Shown: positions 35,157 through 43,463, counted from the stretch's first letter. The stretch is DNA of 64,000 bases from Allomuricauda sp. NBRC 101325 (GCF_030268205.1 NZ_BSQF01000002.1:992001-1056000); one strand, 5' to 3'. Numbers and translations are program-made. The notes: generated by a model not told the origin, from the sequence alone.

Positions 35157-35999
35157 TTAGATATGTTTTGGTTCCCAAATCAAGCGCAAGAACGAACTAA
35201 AACGTTCATTTTCTCGGCTAACTGGGATTCCAGCAATAATGCCAATCATAAGATTGTCCACAATACCGACCCGCATTTGAGGTCGAATGGTCATATCAAA
35301 ATCATGGGAGTCCAAGGTTTTATTGAATTCCACCCCGATAAAATTTCGAGTGCCCGTGATCATATAATGTATACTTGTATTGATATCGTAACTCGCATGG
35401 AATTCATTGGTGCTAAATTCTTGTGCAATCATGGGACCAGTATACAGTAAAGAGTGAAAGTTGCTTCCCCATCTTTTGGCCACCACCAAAAAAGGATTGT
35501 ACACATTGCCCGTAATCAGCGGCTGTGCAAATTCCCGAAAAGTAGAAAGTTCAAACTCGTTGATGTAACCTATGGCCATCGACATCCCCATAGGTTGGTT
35601 GACAAAAAAGGACCATTGTCCGGCAATTTTAATACTGTTCAATCGATTTGATGGAACAGCTTCCCTAGGAGCATTACCTACCGGAGAATAAAAGGTAAAT
35701 GGAAGTTCCACTTCAAGTCCCAACCTATCGGCCGGTGCCCATTCGTATTCGATTAAAGCCTCGTAGCTGTCAAAATTAAGGTTATCGGTTAAGCCTAATC
35801 CAAGGTTCCATTCCCTTTCTCCCTTTCTTGCCCCTAAATCTCGAATAAGGTCAATATAAAGGGGCTCAGCATGTAAAACTTTTACGGGTTCTATTTTTTC
35901 TTCCTCCGAATGAAAAAGGGGATTTGATTCAGTTTGGGCATTTAAATATAGGGTGCATGTCAATAGAAATATTGACATCATTGGTTTAATGATATTCAT
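35157..35999 (-). CDS. Outer-membrane beta-barrel-like protein (HAEPLYIDLIRDLGARKG family)
   Basis: 280 residues with a signal peptide (SIFLLTCTLYLNAQ). Near residues 44-61 is the block HAEPLYIDLIRDLGARKG, which I recognise as a recurring motif of a Bacteroidota protein family without an assigned function. The rest is alternating beta strands with aromatic girdles (SYEALIEYEWAPADRLGLEVE, FSSFLRLIWEPKHI), fitting a barrel of about twelve strands. It is preceded on the same strand by a small secreted or membrane-linked protein at 36074-36460 and may form a two-gene unit with it. Confidence 0.7.
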   Translation of the reverse strand: MNIIKPMMSIFLLTCTLYLNAQTESNPLFHSEEEKIEPVKVLHAEPLYIDLIRDLGARKGEREWNLGLGLTDNLNFDSYEALIEYEWAPADRLGLEVELPFTFYSPVGNAPREAVPSNRLNSIKIAGQWSFFVNQPMGMSMAIGYINEFELSTFREFAQPLITGNVYNPFLVVAKRWGSNFHSLLYTGPMIAQEFSTNEFHASYDINTSIHYMITGTRNFIGVEFNKTLDSHDFDMTIRPQMRVGIVDNLMIGIIAGIPVSRENERFSSFLRLIWEPKHI

Positions 36000-36073
36000 T
36001 TTTGATTTGTTTTAAGTTGTGATAAAGTGATCCCGTACCTGGCCAGTACCGGGTATTGGTGGTTAAAAACAAA

Positions 36074-36460
36074 TCAAACTTTGGGTGGGGGAGTATCTAT
36101 TTTCGGGAAACCATTGGATAAAAAAGCAAAGGGGTCAACGAACATTCTATTTTTTGGGAGATCGTAGAATTTTTGTGATCTATGTTCTTTTTGGACCTCA
36201 ACAAAAAAGTTGATTTCACCATTGTTCTTTTTGTTGTGTTCTTCGGAATCTGGTTCGTCATGTTCCTCAAATGCGTCGTCATACCCTAGCATTTTTTCAG
36301 CAACAAGCTCCAAAATACTTTCTTGGTCGTTGTAAGTTAGATTTTCAGGGATGTAATCAGGATAAGGGTCGGGTGTGTCCACACTCGAGTTGAGGAAGTG
36401 CAATCCTAGCAAGACCCAAAAGAATTTAGTGAGGGTATGGTTTCTAATAGTTTCGAACAC
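36074..36460 (-). CDS. Small hypothetical protein with N-terminal hydrophobic segment
   Basis: 128 residues from a GTG start. The N-terminus (NHTLTKFFWVLLGLHFLNSS) is a signal anchor or uncleaved signal. A VDTPDPYPDYIPENLTYNDQESILE block follows, then a very acidic central part with several His residues (GYDDAFEEHDEPDSEEHNKK). Similar short proteins occur in flavobacteria near outer-membrane and metal-handling genes. The His/Asp-rich stretch could bind metal; this is a guess. It lies 74 bases upstream of the outer-membrane protein gene. Confidence 0.55.
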   Translation of the reverse strand: MFETIRNHTLTKFFWVLLGLHFLNSSVDTPDPYPDYIPENLTYNDQESILELVAEKMLGYDDAFEEHDEPDSEEHNKKNNGEINFFVEVQKEHRSQKFYDLPKNRMFVDPFAFLSNGFPKIDTPPPKV

Positions 36461-36577
36461 AGATCAAAAATATGGTTCGTTTTAATTTCGGCATTTAAAA
36501 AAACGCATCTTAACCAAGAATTAACTTTTGAATAGAGCGCGGTGTAACATATAATTTTAATTAGGAATCGGTAGTGG

Positions 36578-36597
36578 ATTCCTGCTTTCGCAGGAAT
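36578..36597. repeat. Interspersed hairpin (ATTCCTGC/GCAGGAAT)
   Basis: ATTCCTGC-TTTC-GCAGGAAT is a perfect 8-bp hairpin of the kind scattered widely between flavobacterial genes. It sits in a 200-base gap without a gene, 3' to mutS2, and is followed by GACTCCGCTCAGCATCC, another common intergenic phrase. Confidence 0.6.
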
Positions 36598-36663
36598 GAC
36601 AGGGGAAATTGAAGTTGTAACTGGTGCTTCGACTCCGCTCAGCATCCATTACGATGACATTGG

Positions 36664-38835
36664 TTATTTCTTGGCCTGAACCAAATCCAATTGGTCCACA
36701 CTTACGTTGGTTGTAAAAATACCGTAGTTCACAACTGCCTTTCCTTTTTCCAAAGTATCAATGGTGCCCACAGCTTTGCCATCCATCATGCGAACTCTGT
36801 CACCAACTTTAAAATTGGGTCTTGGTTTGTTCTTTTCGGCCTGAATCTCCTTTTTCTTTTGGATTTTCTTCTCCACCCGAACCTTTTTGATCTTTTGTTC
36901 CAGCTCCTGGGCCACTTGTTTCTGCTCTTCCTGCTTGGCCTTGGCTATTTTGGCCGTGGTTTTTTTGCGCTTGCTGTTCTCCGTTTCCACAATACGCAAC
37001 AATTCGGAAATCAAAGGGCGCTTTTTGTTGTTGATAAAGTATTTTTCGGCTATTGTATTTACTTTATCGCCCAGTTGAATCATTCGTTGGTTGTGGTCAT
37101 ACATTTCCTGGTAGCTTTCCAGCTTGGATTTGATCTTGGTATTGAGCTGCTCCAATCGTTCAGATTCCTCTCTGGCTTTGGTTTCTTCTTCTTTGAGTTT
37201 GGAACCTGTTTCCACCATTTTGCTGCGCTCTTTTTGAAGCTTGGCAATGGTTTCGTCAAATCGGACCTTTCCGCGTTCTATCTTCTTTTTGGCCTTGTTG
37301 ATCAAGGAGTAGGGGATGCCATTCTTTTGGGCCACTTCAAAGGTAAAGGAGCTTCCTGCTTCACCCAATACCAATTGAAAGGTAGGTTCAAGGGTTTTGG
37401 AGTTGAACAACATATTTGCGTTTGTGGCATGGGGCAATTCGTTGGCCAAAGCCTTTAAATTGGCGTAGTGTGTGGTAATAACGCCGTAGGCTTCCCTTTC
37501 ATAGAACACCTCCAAAAATGCTTCTGCCAAAGCACCTCCCAATTCAGGGTCACTACCTGTACCGAACTCGTCAATCAGGAACAATGTTTTGTCGTTGCAC
37601 TTCTTTAAGAAGGAGTTCATGTTTTTGAGTCGATAACTGTATGTGCTCAGATGATTTTCAATGGATTGATTATCTCCAATATCCGTTAAAATCTTATCAA
37701 AAAAGCACACGGAACTGCGTTCATGGACTGGAATCAGCATGCCACTTTGCAACATTACCTGTAATAGTCCAATGGTCTTTAGGGTGATACTTTTTCCTCC
37801 TGCATTGGGTCCCGAAATCACGATGATTCGGTTTTCACGGTGCAATTTTATGGTCTGTGGCCAGGTTTTCTCGTTCTTCCGTTTGTTGGACAAATACAGT
37901 AGCGGGTGATAGGCATCTCGCAGATACAATTCCTTTTTCTCGTTGATTTCAGGTAAAATCGCATCCATATCTTTGGCATACTTCGCTTTTGCAGCCGTAA
38001 TGTCGATATCGGATAGATAGTTCTGATATTCTCGAAGTAATTCCAAAAAGGGACGAATCTGGTCGGTGAGCTTGTTCAGGATGCGTTGGATCTCTTCCGT
38101 TTCCTCAAACTCCAAGTTACCGAGCTCTCGAGTGTATTTTAGGGTAGCTTCAGGCACAATGTAAACAATGCTTCCTGTTTTGGAAGTGCCCATTACCGTT
38201 CCCTTTACTTTTTTGCGATGCATGGCCTTTACTGCCAATACACGACGGTTTTCCACTACGGATTCGCGGATTTCATCCAATAGGTCCTGGGATTGGCAAC
38301 GGCTCAACGCAGCATTGAAACTTTGGTTGATCTTGCTGCGTACTTCGTTGATTTGACTTCTAATAGACCGCAGCTCCTCCGAAGCGGAATCCATGATTTC
38401 TCCAAACTTATCTATAACTCCGTCAATGGCTTGGGAGATTTCTGGATGTAGTTCCATGTCATCCACCTTGTCAAAAAGCAATGGATAATAGTCTTTGAAT
38501 TTTTTCAAGAACTTCTGGTGGATCTCCACGGTTTTGCAGATGCTTCCAATTTTTCGGAAACCGGTAACCTCCAAAGTGCTGTTATCTATCTTTAAAAGAC
38601 CCAGTTCACTGTTGATTTGGTCGAAACCGTGGTTGGGAATGCGATTATCGTTGGAAAAAGAGGCCAGATATTCAGAGGTCTGACCTAAGGCATCCATCAA
38701 TTCGCCTTTATCGCCATAAGGAATAATGGTCAATGCATTCTCCTTGCCCAATTCGGTATTGCAACGCGCGGCAATTTGGGCAAGTACCGTTGGAAATTCG
38801 AGATCTTGAAGTGTTTTGGGGTGAATGTTCTGCAT
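36664..38835 (-). CDS. mutS2: MutS2 family ATPase lacking an Smr domain
   Basis: 723 residues. The N-terminal and core lever regions (MQNIHPKTLQDLEFPTVLAQI) lead to the ATPase: Walker A GPNAGGKS near 344, then DIGDNQSIENHLSTYSYRL, Walker B LFLIDEFGTGSDPELGGALA and the switch TTHY. A long Lys/Glu coiled coil follows, ending in a small KOW-like beta domain (FKVGDRVRMMDGKAVGTIDTL). The C-terminal Smr nuclease domain of Bacillus MutS2 (~785 residues) is absent. MutS2 binds branched DNA to limit recombination and, in Bacillus, splits collided ribosomes. Without Smr any cleavage would need a separate protein. A 255-codon antisense frame here is a shadow. Confidence 0.92.
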   Translation of the reverse strand: MQNIHPKTLQDLEFPTVLAQIAARCNTELGKENALTIIPYGDKGELMDALGQTSEYLASFSNDNRIPNHGFDQINSELGLLKIDNSTLEVTGFRKIGSICKTVEIHQKFLKKFKDYYPLLFDKVDDMELHPEISQAIDGVIDKFGEIMDSASEELRSIRSQINEVRSKINQSFNAALSRCQSQDLLDEIRESVVENRRVLAVKAMHRKKVKGTVMGTSKTGSIVYIVPEATLKYTRELGNLEFEETEEIQRILNKLTDQIRPFLELLREYQNYLSDIDITAAKAKYAKDMDAILPEINEKKELYLRDAYHPLLYLSNKRKNEKTWPQTIKLHRENRIIVISGPNAGGKSITLKTIGLLQVMLQSGMLIPVHERSSVCFFDKILTDIGDNQSIENHLSTYSYRLKNMNSFLKKCNDKTLFLIDEFGTGSDPELGGALAEAFLEVFYEREAYGVITTHYANLKALANELPHATNANMLFNSKTLEPTFQLVLGEAGSSFTFEVAQKNGIPYSLINKAKKKIERGKVRFDETIAKLQKERSKMVETGSKLKEEETKAREESERLEQLNTKIKSKLESYQEMYDHNQRMIQLGDKVNTIAEKYFINNKKRPLISELLRIVETENSKRKKTTAKIAKAKQEEQKQVAQELEQKIKKVRVEKKIQKKKEIQAEKNKPRPNFKVGDRVRMMDGKAVGTIDTLEKGKAVVNYGIFTTNVSVDQLDLVQAKK

Positions 38836-38853
38836 CTTTTTCTGCTAGCAGGG

Positions 38854-38861
38854 CAAATATA
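38854..38861 (-). promoter_or_regulatory. -7 promoter element of mutS2
   Basis: CAAATATA reads TATATTTG on the minus strand, an exact TAnnTTTG match 19 bases before the ATG at 38835. Confidence 0.55.
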
Positions 38862-38949
38862 GGATTTTGACACGTTTTTGAAGGTGGCCCGGTCATCAAA
38901 AAAGTATAGCATTGTGTACTTTTGAATCATAAGAATTAATTCAATCCAA

Positions 38950-39054
38950 ATGAGGAGCGACAATACTGTAATCTATATTATTGCAGCCGTTATTGTCCTG
39001 CATTTTGTGGCAGGCATTGGCTATCTGATCTATAAATTCACCAAAAAGAAGTAA
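38950..39054 (+). CDS. 34-residue single-helix membrane microprotein
   Basis: A short frame, MRSDNTVIYIIAAVIVLH... ending in YKFTKKK, encodes a seven-residue polar start, one membrane helix (~8-28) and a basic tail, i.e. a small protein with N-out/C-in topology. It ends 8 bases before the ung start and is read in the same direction, so it probably shares its transcript. Codon choice is like that of its neighbours. No family is recognised. Confidence 0.5.
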   Translation: MRSDNTVIYIIAAVIVLHFVAGIGYLIYKFTKKK

Positions 39055-39062
39055 AACACCAT

Positions 39063-39728
39063 ATGGAAGTAAGTATTGAGTCGAGCTGGAAAGCACAGTT
39101 GGTGGATGAATTTGAACAACCCTATTTTCATGAGCTTACCTCTTTTGTAAAACAGGAATACACCCAAAACACCTGTTACCCAAAGGGTAAGGACATCTTT
39201 TCTGCTTTTGATCACTGTGCCTTCCACGAAACCAAAGTGGTGATCATTGGCCAAGACCCATATCATGGCCCCAATCAGGCAAATGGACTTTGTTTTTCGG
39301 TAAAAGATGGAATTCCGCACCCGCCGTCTTTGGTGAATATTTTTAAAGAGATCAAAGTGGATATGCAAAAAGCCTATCCTGAAAGTGGCAATCTGGAGCG
39401 CTGGGCAGACCAAGGCGTGTTATTGCTCAATGCTACACTTACGGTAAGGGCGCATGAGGCAGGAAGTCACCAGAAAAAAGGTTGGGAACAGTTTACCGAT
39501 GCTGTGATCAAAACCGTTTCCAGTGAATTGGAAGGGGTTGTTTTTTTGCTTTGGGGTGGTTTTGCCAAGAAAAAATCAAGTTTGATCGATAAGTCCAAGC
39601 ATCATATTTTAACCTCAGGACATCCTTCGCCCTTAAGTGCCAATCGTGGACTTTGGTTCGGGAACCAGCATTTTAGCAAGACCAATTCGTTATTGGTTCA
39701 AATGGGAAAAGAACCTATTGATTGGTAA
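39063..39728 (+). CDS. ung: Uracil-DNA glycosylase
   Basis: 221 residues, the usual family-1 UDG length. The water-activating motif is GQDPYHGPNQANGLCFSV (catalytic Asp in the DPYH), the uracil-specific region LLLNATLTVRAHEAGSH, and the minor-groove loop HPSPLSANRG with its catalytic His. It removes uracil from DNA after cytosine deamination or misincorporation and starts base excision repair in the cytoplasm. It lies head to head with mutS2, with only a microprotein between. Confidence 0.97.
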   Translation: MEVSIESSWKAQLVDEFEQPYFHELTSFVKQEYTQNTCYPKGKDIFSAFDHCAFHETKVVIIGQDPYHGPNQANGLCFSVKDGIPHPPSLVNIFKEIKVDMQKAYPESGNLERWADQGVLLLNATLTVRAHEAGSHQKKGWEQFTDAVIKTVSSELEGVVFLLWGGFAKKKSSLIDKSKHHILTSGHPSPLSANRGLWFGNQHFSKTNSLLVQMGKEPIDW

Positions 39729-39860
39729 ATTAAGCTCAAGGTTCAAGTGTTAAGTTCAAGGACCAAGTTCAAGTATCAAGTTCAAGTATCAAGTTCAAGT
39801 ATCAAGTTCAAGTGTTAAGTTCAAGTTCAAAAACATCGAACAATCCAACCATCCGAATCC

Positions 39861-39905
39861 GTTCTCGATACATTCCGAAATGCTTTCGGAACACTCGAAC
39901 TGACG
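39861..39905. repeat. 45-bp GTTCTCG...CTGACG hairpin repeat, copy 1
   Basis: GTTCTCGATACATTCCGAAA... continues to ...CACTCGAACTGACG, with a perfect inner hairpin TTCCGAAA-TGC-TTTCGGAA. Identical at every base to 42175-42219 and different at one base from 42342-42386. This is a dispersed intergenic element. Confidence 0.75.
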
Positions 39906-40007
39906 ACTAATCTTAGATTCTAGACTTCAGATATTAGATTTCAGATTTCAGACCACTGACTCCTAACTCCTAACTCCTAACTCCTCCCATCTAACATCTC
40001 ATATCTA

Positions 40008-40042
40008 TAAAAAAACAACACCGCAGACCTAAGCCCACGGTG
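40008..40042 (-). terminator. Rho-independent terminator of the surface lipoprotein gene
   Basis: On the minus strand CACCG and CGGTG bracket an imperfect stem-loop, followed by TTGTTTTTTT, 24 bases beyond the stop at 40066. Confidence 0.6.
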
Positions 40043-40065
40043 CGAAAATTATAATGTTTTTTGTA

Positions 40066-41874
40066 TTATGGGCAATCATTACCACTTGCGGAATCCCCAG
40101 AAATTTGCCAACCTAACGCTTCCAAATCCGATCTTGCTTGCAGTGCTTGGTTACAATACTTCATTCCAAATTGACCAGTGAAATCTACATTAAGTGGTAT
40201 TTGTGCTTCTCCTTGATTTAAGGTTGCCCACCCCATTATGGTATAACTGTAATTTTCTTCTGACATACCGCTATTTCTAAATATTGTATTCATTGAGGTT
40301 ACTTTCGAAATGTCCCATGTGCCTAAATCCATATTAAAAGTAGTGCAGGTATTAAACATACCATTCATATTGCTAACATTTTGAGTATTCCAATTCGCTA
40401 ATCCATCACCGTTAAAATTTACGCTTCCAGCAAACATGGCTTCCATATTGGAAATATTTTGGGTATCCCATCCAGCCAGGTTCCCATTAAATTGGTTACA
40501 CCTAAAGAACATATAGGCAGCATTTTCAACTTGGGAGAGGTCAGGTACATCGGTTGCATTATAAAACATTGTATTGCATTCATAAAAAGCTCTTTCCATT
40601 GATAACCATTGATTGTTGCCCCATTGCTCAATACTTTTCAATTTGTCAGCTGATGGTCCATTGTTTATTCTAATGGCTGGAAACTGCCCTTCAATAGCTA
40701 CAGTATATAGACCTGGAGTTTCATAGTTATGTGAAAAGTTACTTTGTGCATTGAAGCTTACATTTTCTATAGAGCCATCTCCCCAATCTATATCAAAATT
40801 ATAGGCATTATTCGAGTTTATACCAAATATAATTTCTTCATTGGCACCTGTTGTTTCCCATGTAGTAATAAAAGGTGTATCCAAATCGGCAAAAGAGTTG
40901 GTAACCGTAATGTCCACTTGAGTTTCTGAGGAAAGTTCTCCATCACTTACCAGTATGATGATTTGATGGTTAGGGATATCTTCAAAGTCTAAACTTTGTC
41001 CTTCAATTAAACTTAGATTTCCGTTGTTGTCAATTTCAAACAAAGTATTATTGCCTAAAACCTCGAAGGTCAAGTTGTCATTATTCGGGTCTATGGCATC
41101 TATCAATCCAAAATTCACAACATGATTAATGGATTCTGCCACTTCAAAATTAAACTGGTTTGCCACTTCCGGAGCCTCGTTTACCTTTTGCACCTGAACA
41201 TTAATAGTGTATTCAATTTGGTTGGTATCATCACTCAATCGAACGGTTATGTTGTGCACCGGGTTTTCGGGATCTAAATCTTCAAAATTTAGGTTTTGTC
41301 CTTGGATCAAGCTCAATTGCCCCAATTCGTCAATTTCAAACAGTGTGTTGTCGCCCACAATTTCAAAATTTACATTGCCTCCCTCGGGATCATCGGCGGT
41401 AAGGGTGGCGATCACAAAGTCGTCGGCAATATTCTCTTCCACACTAAATTCGGTGGTCTCGTTTGTGAGTTCCGGGGCCTCGTCCACATTGGTAACGTTT
41501 ACGGTAATCGTGGCGCTGGCCGAAAGGGTGCCATCGTTAACTATAACCGTTAAATCGTATTTAGGGGTTTGTTCAAAATTTAAGGTTTGGCCCACGGCCA
41601 AGCTCAGCTCGCCTGTTTTTGCCAAATTGAACGGGCTCTCGCCACTAATTTCAAAATTTAAGGTGTCCCCATCATCATCACTGGCATTGATTTTGCCAAT
41701 TTGGCCAGGGAGTTTGTCCTCGGCCACCGATACGCTCTGAGCTTCAATGGTAGGGGCGGTGTTCTCTTTGTCGGGAGTAGGTTTGGGAGCAGGGTCCTCA
41801 TCCTTGCTACAGGCCCAAATACATAGAACTCCCAATATGATTGGAAGTCCAAAATGTGCAATTTTTTTCATCAT
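40066..41874 (-). CDS. Surface lipoprotein with cadherin-like repeats and BspA-type (DUF285) repeats
   Basis: 602 residues. A lipoprotein signal (LGVLCIWAC, lipid Cys22) is followed by a Pro-rich spacer. Three cadherin-like repeats of ~95 residues follow, each with a calcium-type DxD near its end (ASDDDGDTLNFEISG, ADDPEGGNVNFEIVG, AIDPNNDNLTFEVLG). A PKD-like segment comes next (YNFDIDWGDGS...SHNYETPGLYTV), then BspA/DUF285 repeats built on the phrase W-x-T-x-N-[IV]-S-N-M-x-x-M-F. It should sit on the outer membrane surface and mediate adhesion; the cadherin repeats imply calcium dependence. No T9SS sorting domain is seen. Confidence 0.85.
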   Translation of the reverse strand: MMKKIAHFGLPIILGVLCIWACSKDEDPAPKPTPDKENTAPTIEAQSVSVAEDKLPGQIGKINASDDDGDTLNFEISGESPFNLAKTGELSLAVGQTLNFEQTPKYDLTVIVNDGTLSASATITVNVTNVDEAPELTNETTEFSVEENIADDFVIATLTADDPEGGNVNFEIVGDNTLFEIDELGQLSLIQGQNLNFEDLDPENPVHNITVRLSDDTNQIEYTINVQVQKVNEAPEVANQFNFEVAESINHVVNFGLIDAIDPNNDNLTFEVLGNNTLFEIDNNGNLSLIEGQSLDFEDIPNHQIIILVSDGELSSETQVDITVTNSFADLDTPFITTWETTGANEEIIFGINSNNAYNFDIDWGDGSIENVSFNAQSNFSHNYETPGLYTVAIEGQFPAIRINNGPSADKLKSIEQWGNNQWLSMERAFYECNTMFYNATDVPDLSQVENAAYMFFRCNQFNGNLAGWDTQNISNMEAMFAGSVNFNGDGLANWNTQNVSNMNGMFNTCTTFNMDLGTWDISKVTSMNTIFRNSGMSEENYSYTIMGWATLNQGEAQIPLNVDFTGQFGMKYCNQALQARSDLEALGWQISGDSASGNDCP

Positions 41875-42174
41875 ACTAATTTTTTGGTTACTAGTAAAGA
41901 TGAAAATAAGGGATTGGCAATCAGACTAACCATGCCAATTGACGGATGCATGTTTTGGATTGATGGATAAGGAGATTTTGTTAAAATTTAGGTGGTTTTG
42001 TAAGAGTTTTCAGGATCAAATTACAAGTTCAAGGAGCAAGTTCAAGTGTCAAGTTCAAGTGTCAAATTCAAACGCAATTACTTGTTTTGTTTCAGCCTTA
42101 ACCCTTAACCTTTAACCCTTGACCCTCTAAAAATCCAGCAATCCAATCATCCAATCATCCAACCATCCGAATCC

Positions 42175-42219
42175 GTTCTCGATACATTCCGAAATGCTTT
42201 CGGAACACTCGAACTGACG
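42175..42219. repeat. 45-bp GTTCTCG...CTGACG hairpin repeat, copy 2
   Basis: Same 45 bases as 39861-39905, ending the first ~170-bp unit of the tandem duplication and preceded by the same ATCCGAATCC phrase. Confidence 0.75.
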
Positions 42220-42341
42220 GATAAAAGTTCAAGTGTCAAATTCAAACGCAAAATTTTGTTGTCCTTCAACCTTTACCTTTAACCCTTGACCCTCTAAAAA
42301 TCCAGCAATCCAATGATCCAATCATCCAACCATCCGAATCC

Positions 42342-42386
42342 GTTCTCGATGCATTCCGAAATGCTTTCGGAACACTCGAACTGACG
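42342..42386. repeat. 45-bp GTTCTCG...CTGACG hairpin repeat, copy 3
   Basis: One mismatch to the other copies (GATGCATT in place of GATACATT). It ends the second unit of the tandem duplication. Confidence 0.75.
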
Positions 42387-42543
42387 GAAACAAATACAAG
42401 TGTCAAGTTCAAGTATCAAGTTCAAGTATCAAGTTCAAGTATCAAGTTCAAACGCAAAAGTTAGTTTCCCATCAACCATCAACCCTCAACCACCAACCAC
42501 CAACCATCAACCCTTCAAATCCAATTATCCAACAATCGAATAA

Positions 42544-43392
42544 TCATCCCCAAAGAAAATGCTCCACAGGTTTTATGTCATCCACCAAATTAAGGTCGTA
42601 AAGTCTAGACTGAACTTCATTTACGGTTTCATTAGAAAGTTGCTCTTGTCCCCAAGTAGTTTTAGATAACCAAGCCTTTACATCCTCCAATTTTTGTTCG
42701 TATCTGTTGGACAGGGTTCTGTCGATACTTGGAATTTGCTTGAATTCGGCCGTATAGGTATTGATGACTTCCAAAATATGACGAAGCAAACCAGAGTTCT
42801 CTTTTAGAAAATTATCGGAAGCTGCAATGACGAAACAGGGCCAGGGGGTAGGGCAGTCCCCGACACGCTTAAAGGTTCCGTTATCGACCAAAGGTTTGGT
42901 GGTAAAGTGTTCCCACATAAAATAGGCATTGGAGCCACTGGTTAAGTTTTCCACTGCGCCGTTCAAGTTGTTGATGATTTCGAATTCGAGCTTTTCTGTG
43001 TTCCAGCCTTGGTTTTGTGCATTGATGAATGCCATTAAATGGCTTCCACTACCCAAACGGCTTATGGCAACTTTATCTTCTTTTAGGTCGGCAATGGAAT
43101 TTCTGGAGCTTTTTGCATCCACATGAATACCCCAAAGCAAAGGAGAGGAAACATAGGTTTGGACAATTTTACTTGGGTTGCCTTGTGAAATACTTTTTAT
43201 AATGCCTTCGGTAAGGATAATCCCCATATCCGCCTTACCATCTTGGAGCATTTGGGTCATTTTGCCCGTTCCTTCCGGGATATCGGTCCAGTCCAGCTCA
43301 ATTCCTCGGTCTTCAAATGCATTATCCTCCATGGCCAAATGCCACGGTAGGTTAAAATGTTCTGGCACTCCAATGATTTTCACCTTTTTCAT
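42544..43392 (-). CDS. Periplasmic-binding-fold protein without signal peptide (SsuA/THI5-like)
   Basis: 282 residues. The chain is a type 2 periplasmic-binding fold like SsuA/ThiY/NMT1 proteins: KIIGVPEHFNLPWHLAMEDNAFEDRGIELDW, then GKADMGIILTEGIIKSISQGNP and GIHVDAKSSRNSIADLKEDKVAISRLGSGSHLM. It begins directly with the first strand, with no signal peptide or lipobox, so the protein is cytoplasmic. No ABC permease or ATPase lies next to it. It may be a ligand-binding sensor or an enzyme of the THI5 kind rather than a transporter part. It follows the nucleoside phosphorylase gene by 71 bases. Confidence 0.75.
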   Translation of the reverse strand: MKKVKIIGVPEHFNLPWHLAMEDNAFEDRGIELDWTDIPEGTGKMTQMLQDGKADMGIILTEGIIKSISQGNPSKIVQTYVSSPLLWGIHVDAKSSRNSIADLKEDKVAISRLGSGSHLMAFINAQNQGWNTEKLEFEIINNLNGAVENLTSGSNAYFMWEHFTTKPLVDNGTFKRVGDCPTPWPCFVIAASDNFLKENSGLLRHILEVINTYTAEFKQIPSIDRTLSNRYEQKLEDVKAWLSKTTWGQEQLSNETVNEVQSRLYDLNLVDDIKPVEHFLWG

Positions 43393-43463
43393 AAGTGGAC
43401 ATTTATTGTTAGATCACATTTCGAATTCCGATTGGTATTTTTCAAAAATTGAAGCTTAAAAAA

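Larger units (their letters stand above)
39729..40065. repeat. Gene-free stretch of degenerate short-phrase repeats
   Basis: Between ung and the surface lipoprotein gene there is no coding frame. From ~39735 to ~39830 is an imperfect tandem array of AAGTTCAAGTATC-type 13-mers. A hairpin repeat at 39861-39905, ATTTCAGA/ACTTCAGA phrases (39918-39950) and four TCCTAACTCC units follow. The same vocabulary returns at 41990-42540 and 59190-59290. Confidence 0.65.
41875..42543. repeat. 669-base gene-free region with tandemly duplicated ~170-bp unit
   Basis: No gene is supported. A unit of about 170 bases occurs twice in tandem (from ~42057 and ~42231). Each begins AAGTGTCAAATTCAAACGCA, runs through TTTAACCCTTGACCCTCTAA and AATCCAGCAATCCAAT phrases, and ends with the 45-bp hairpin repeat. 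AAGTTCAAGTATC-type arrays flank it (42000-42065, 42400-42450), and CAACCATCAACC phrases lead up to the next gene. Confidence 0.7.

Noticed and set aside
36691..37458. 255-codon plus-strand open frame within mutS2
   Set aside because: It is antisense to a clear MutS2 coding frame; its Phe/Leu-rich translation mirrors the Lys/Glu-rich coiled coil on the other strand.
39740..39830. Possible CRISPR array from repeated AAGTTCAAGTATC units
   Set aside because: Units are about 13 bases, degenerate and contiguous, without unique spacers, and there are no cas genes.
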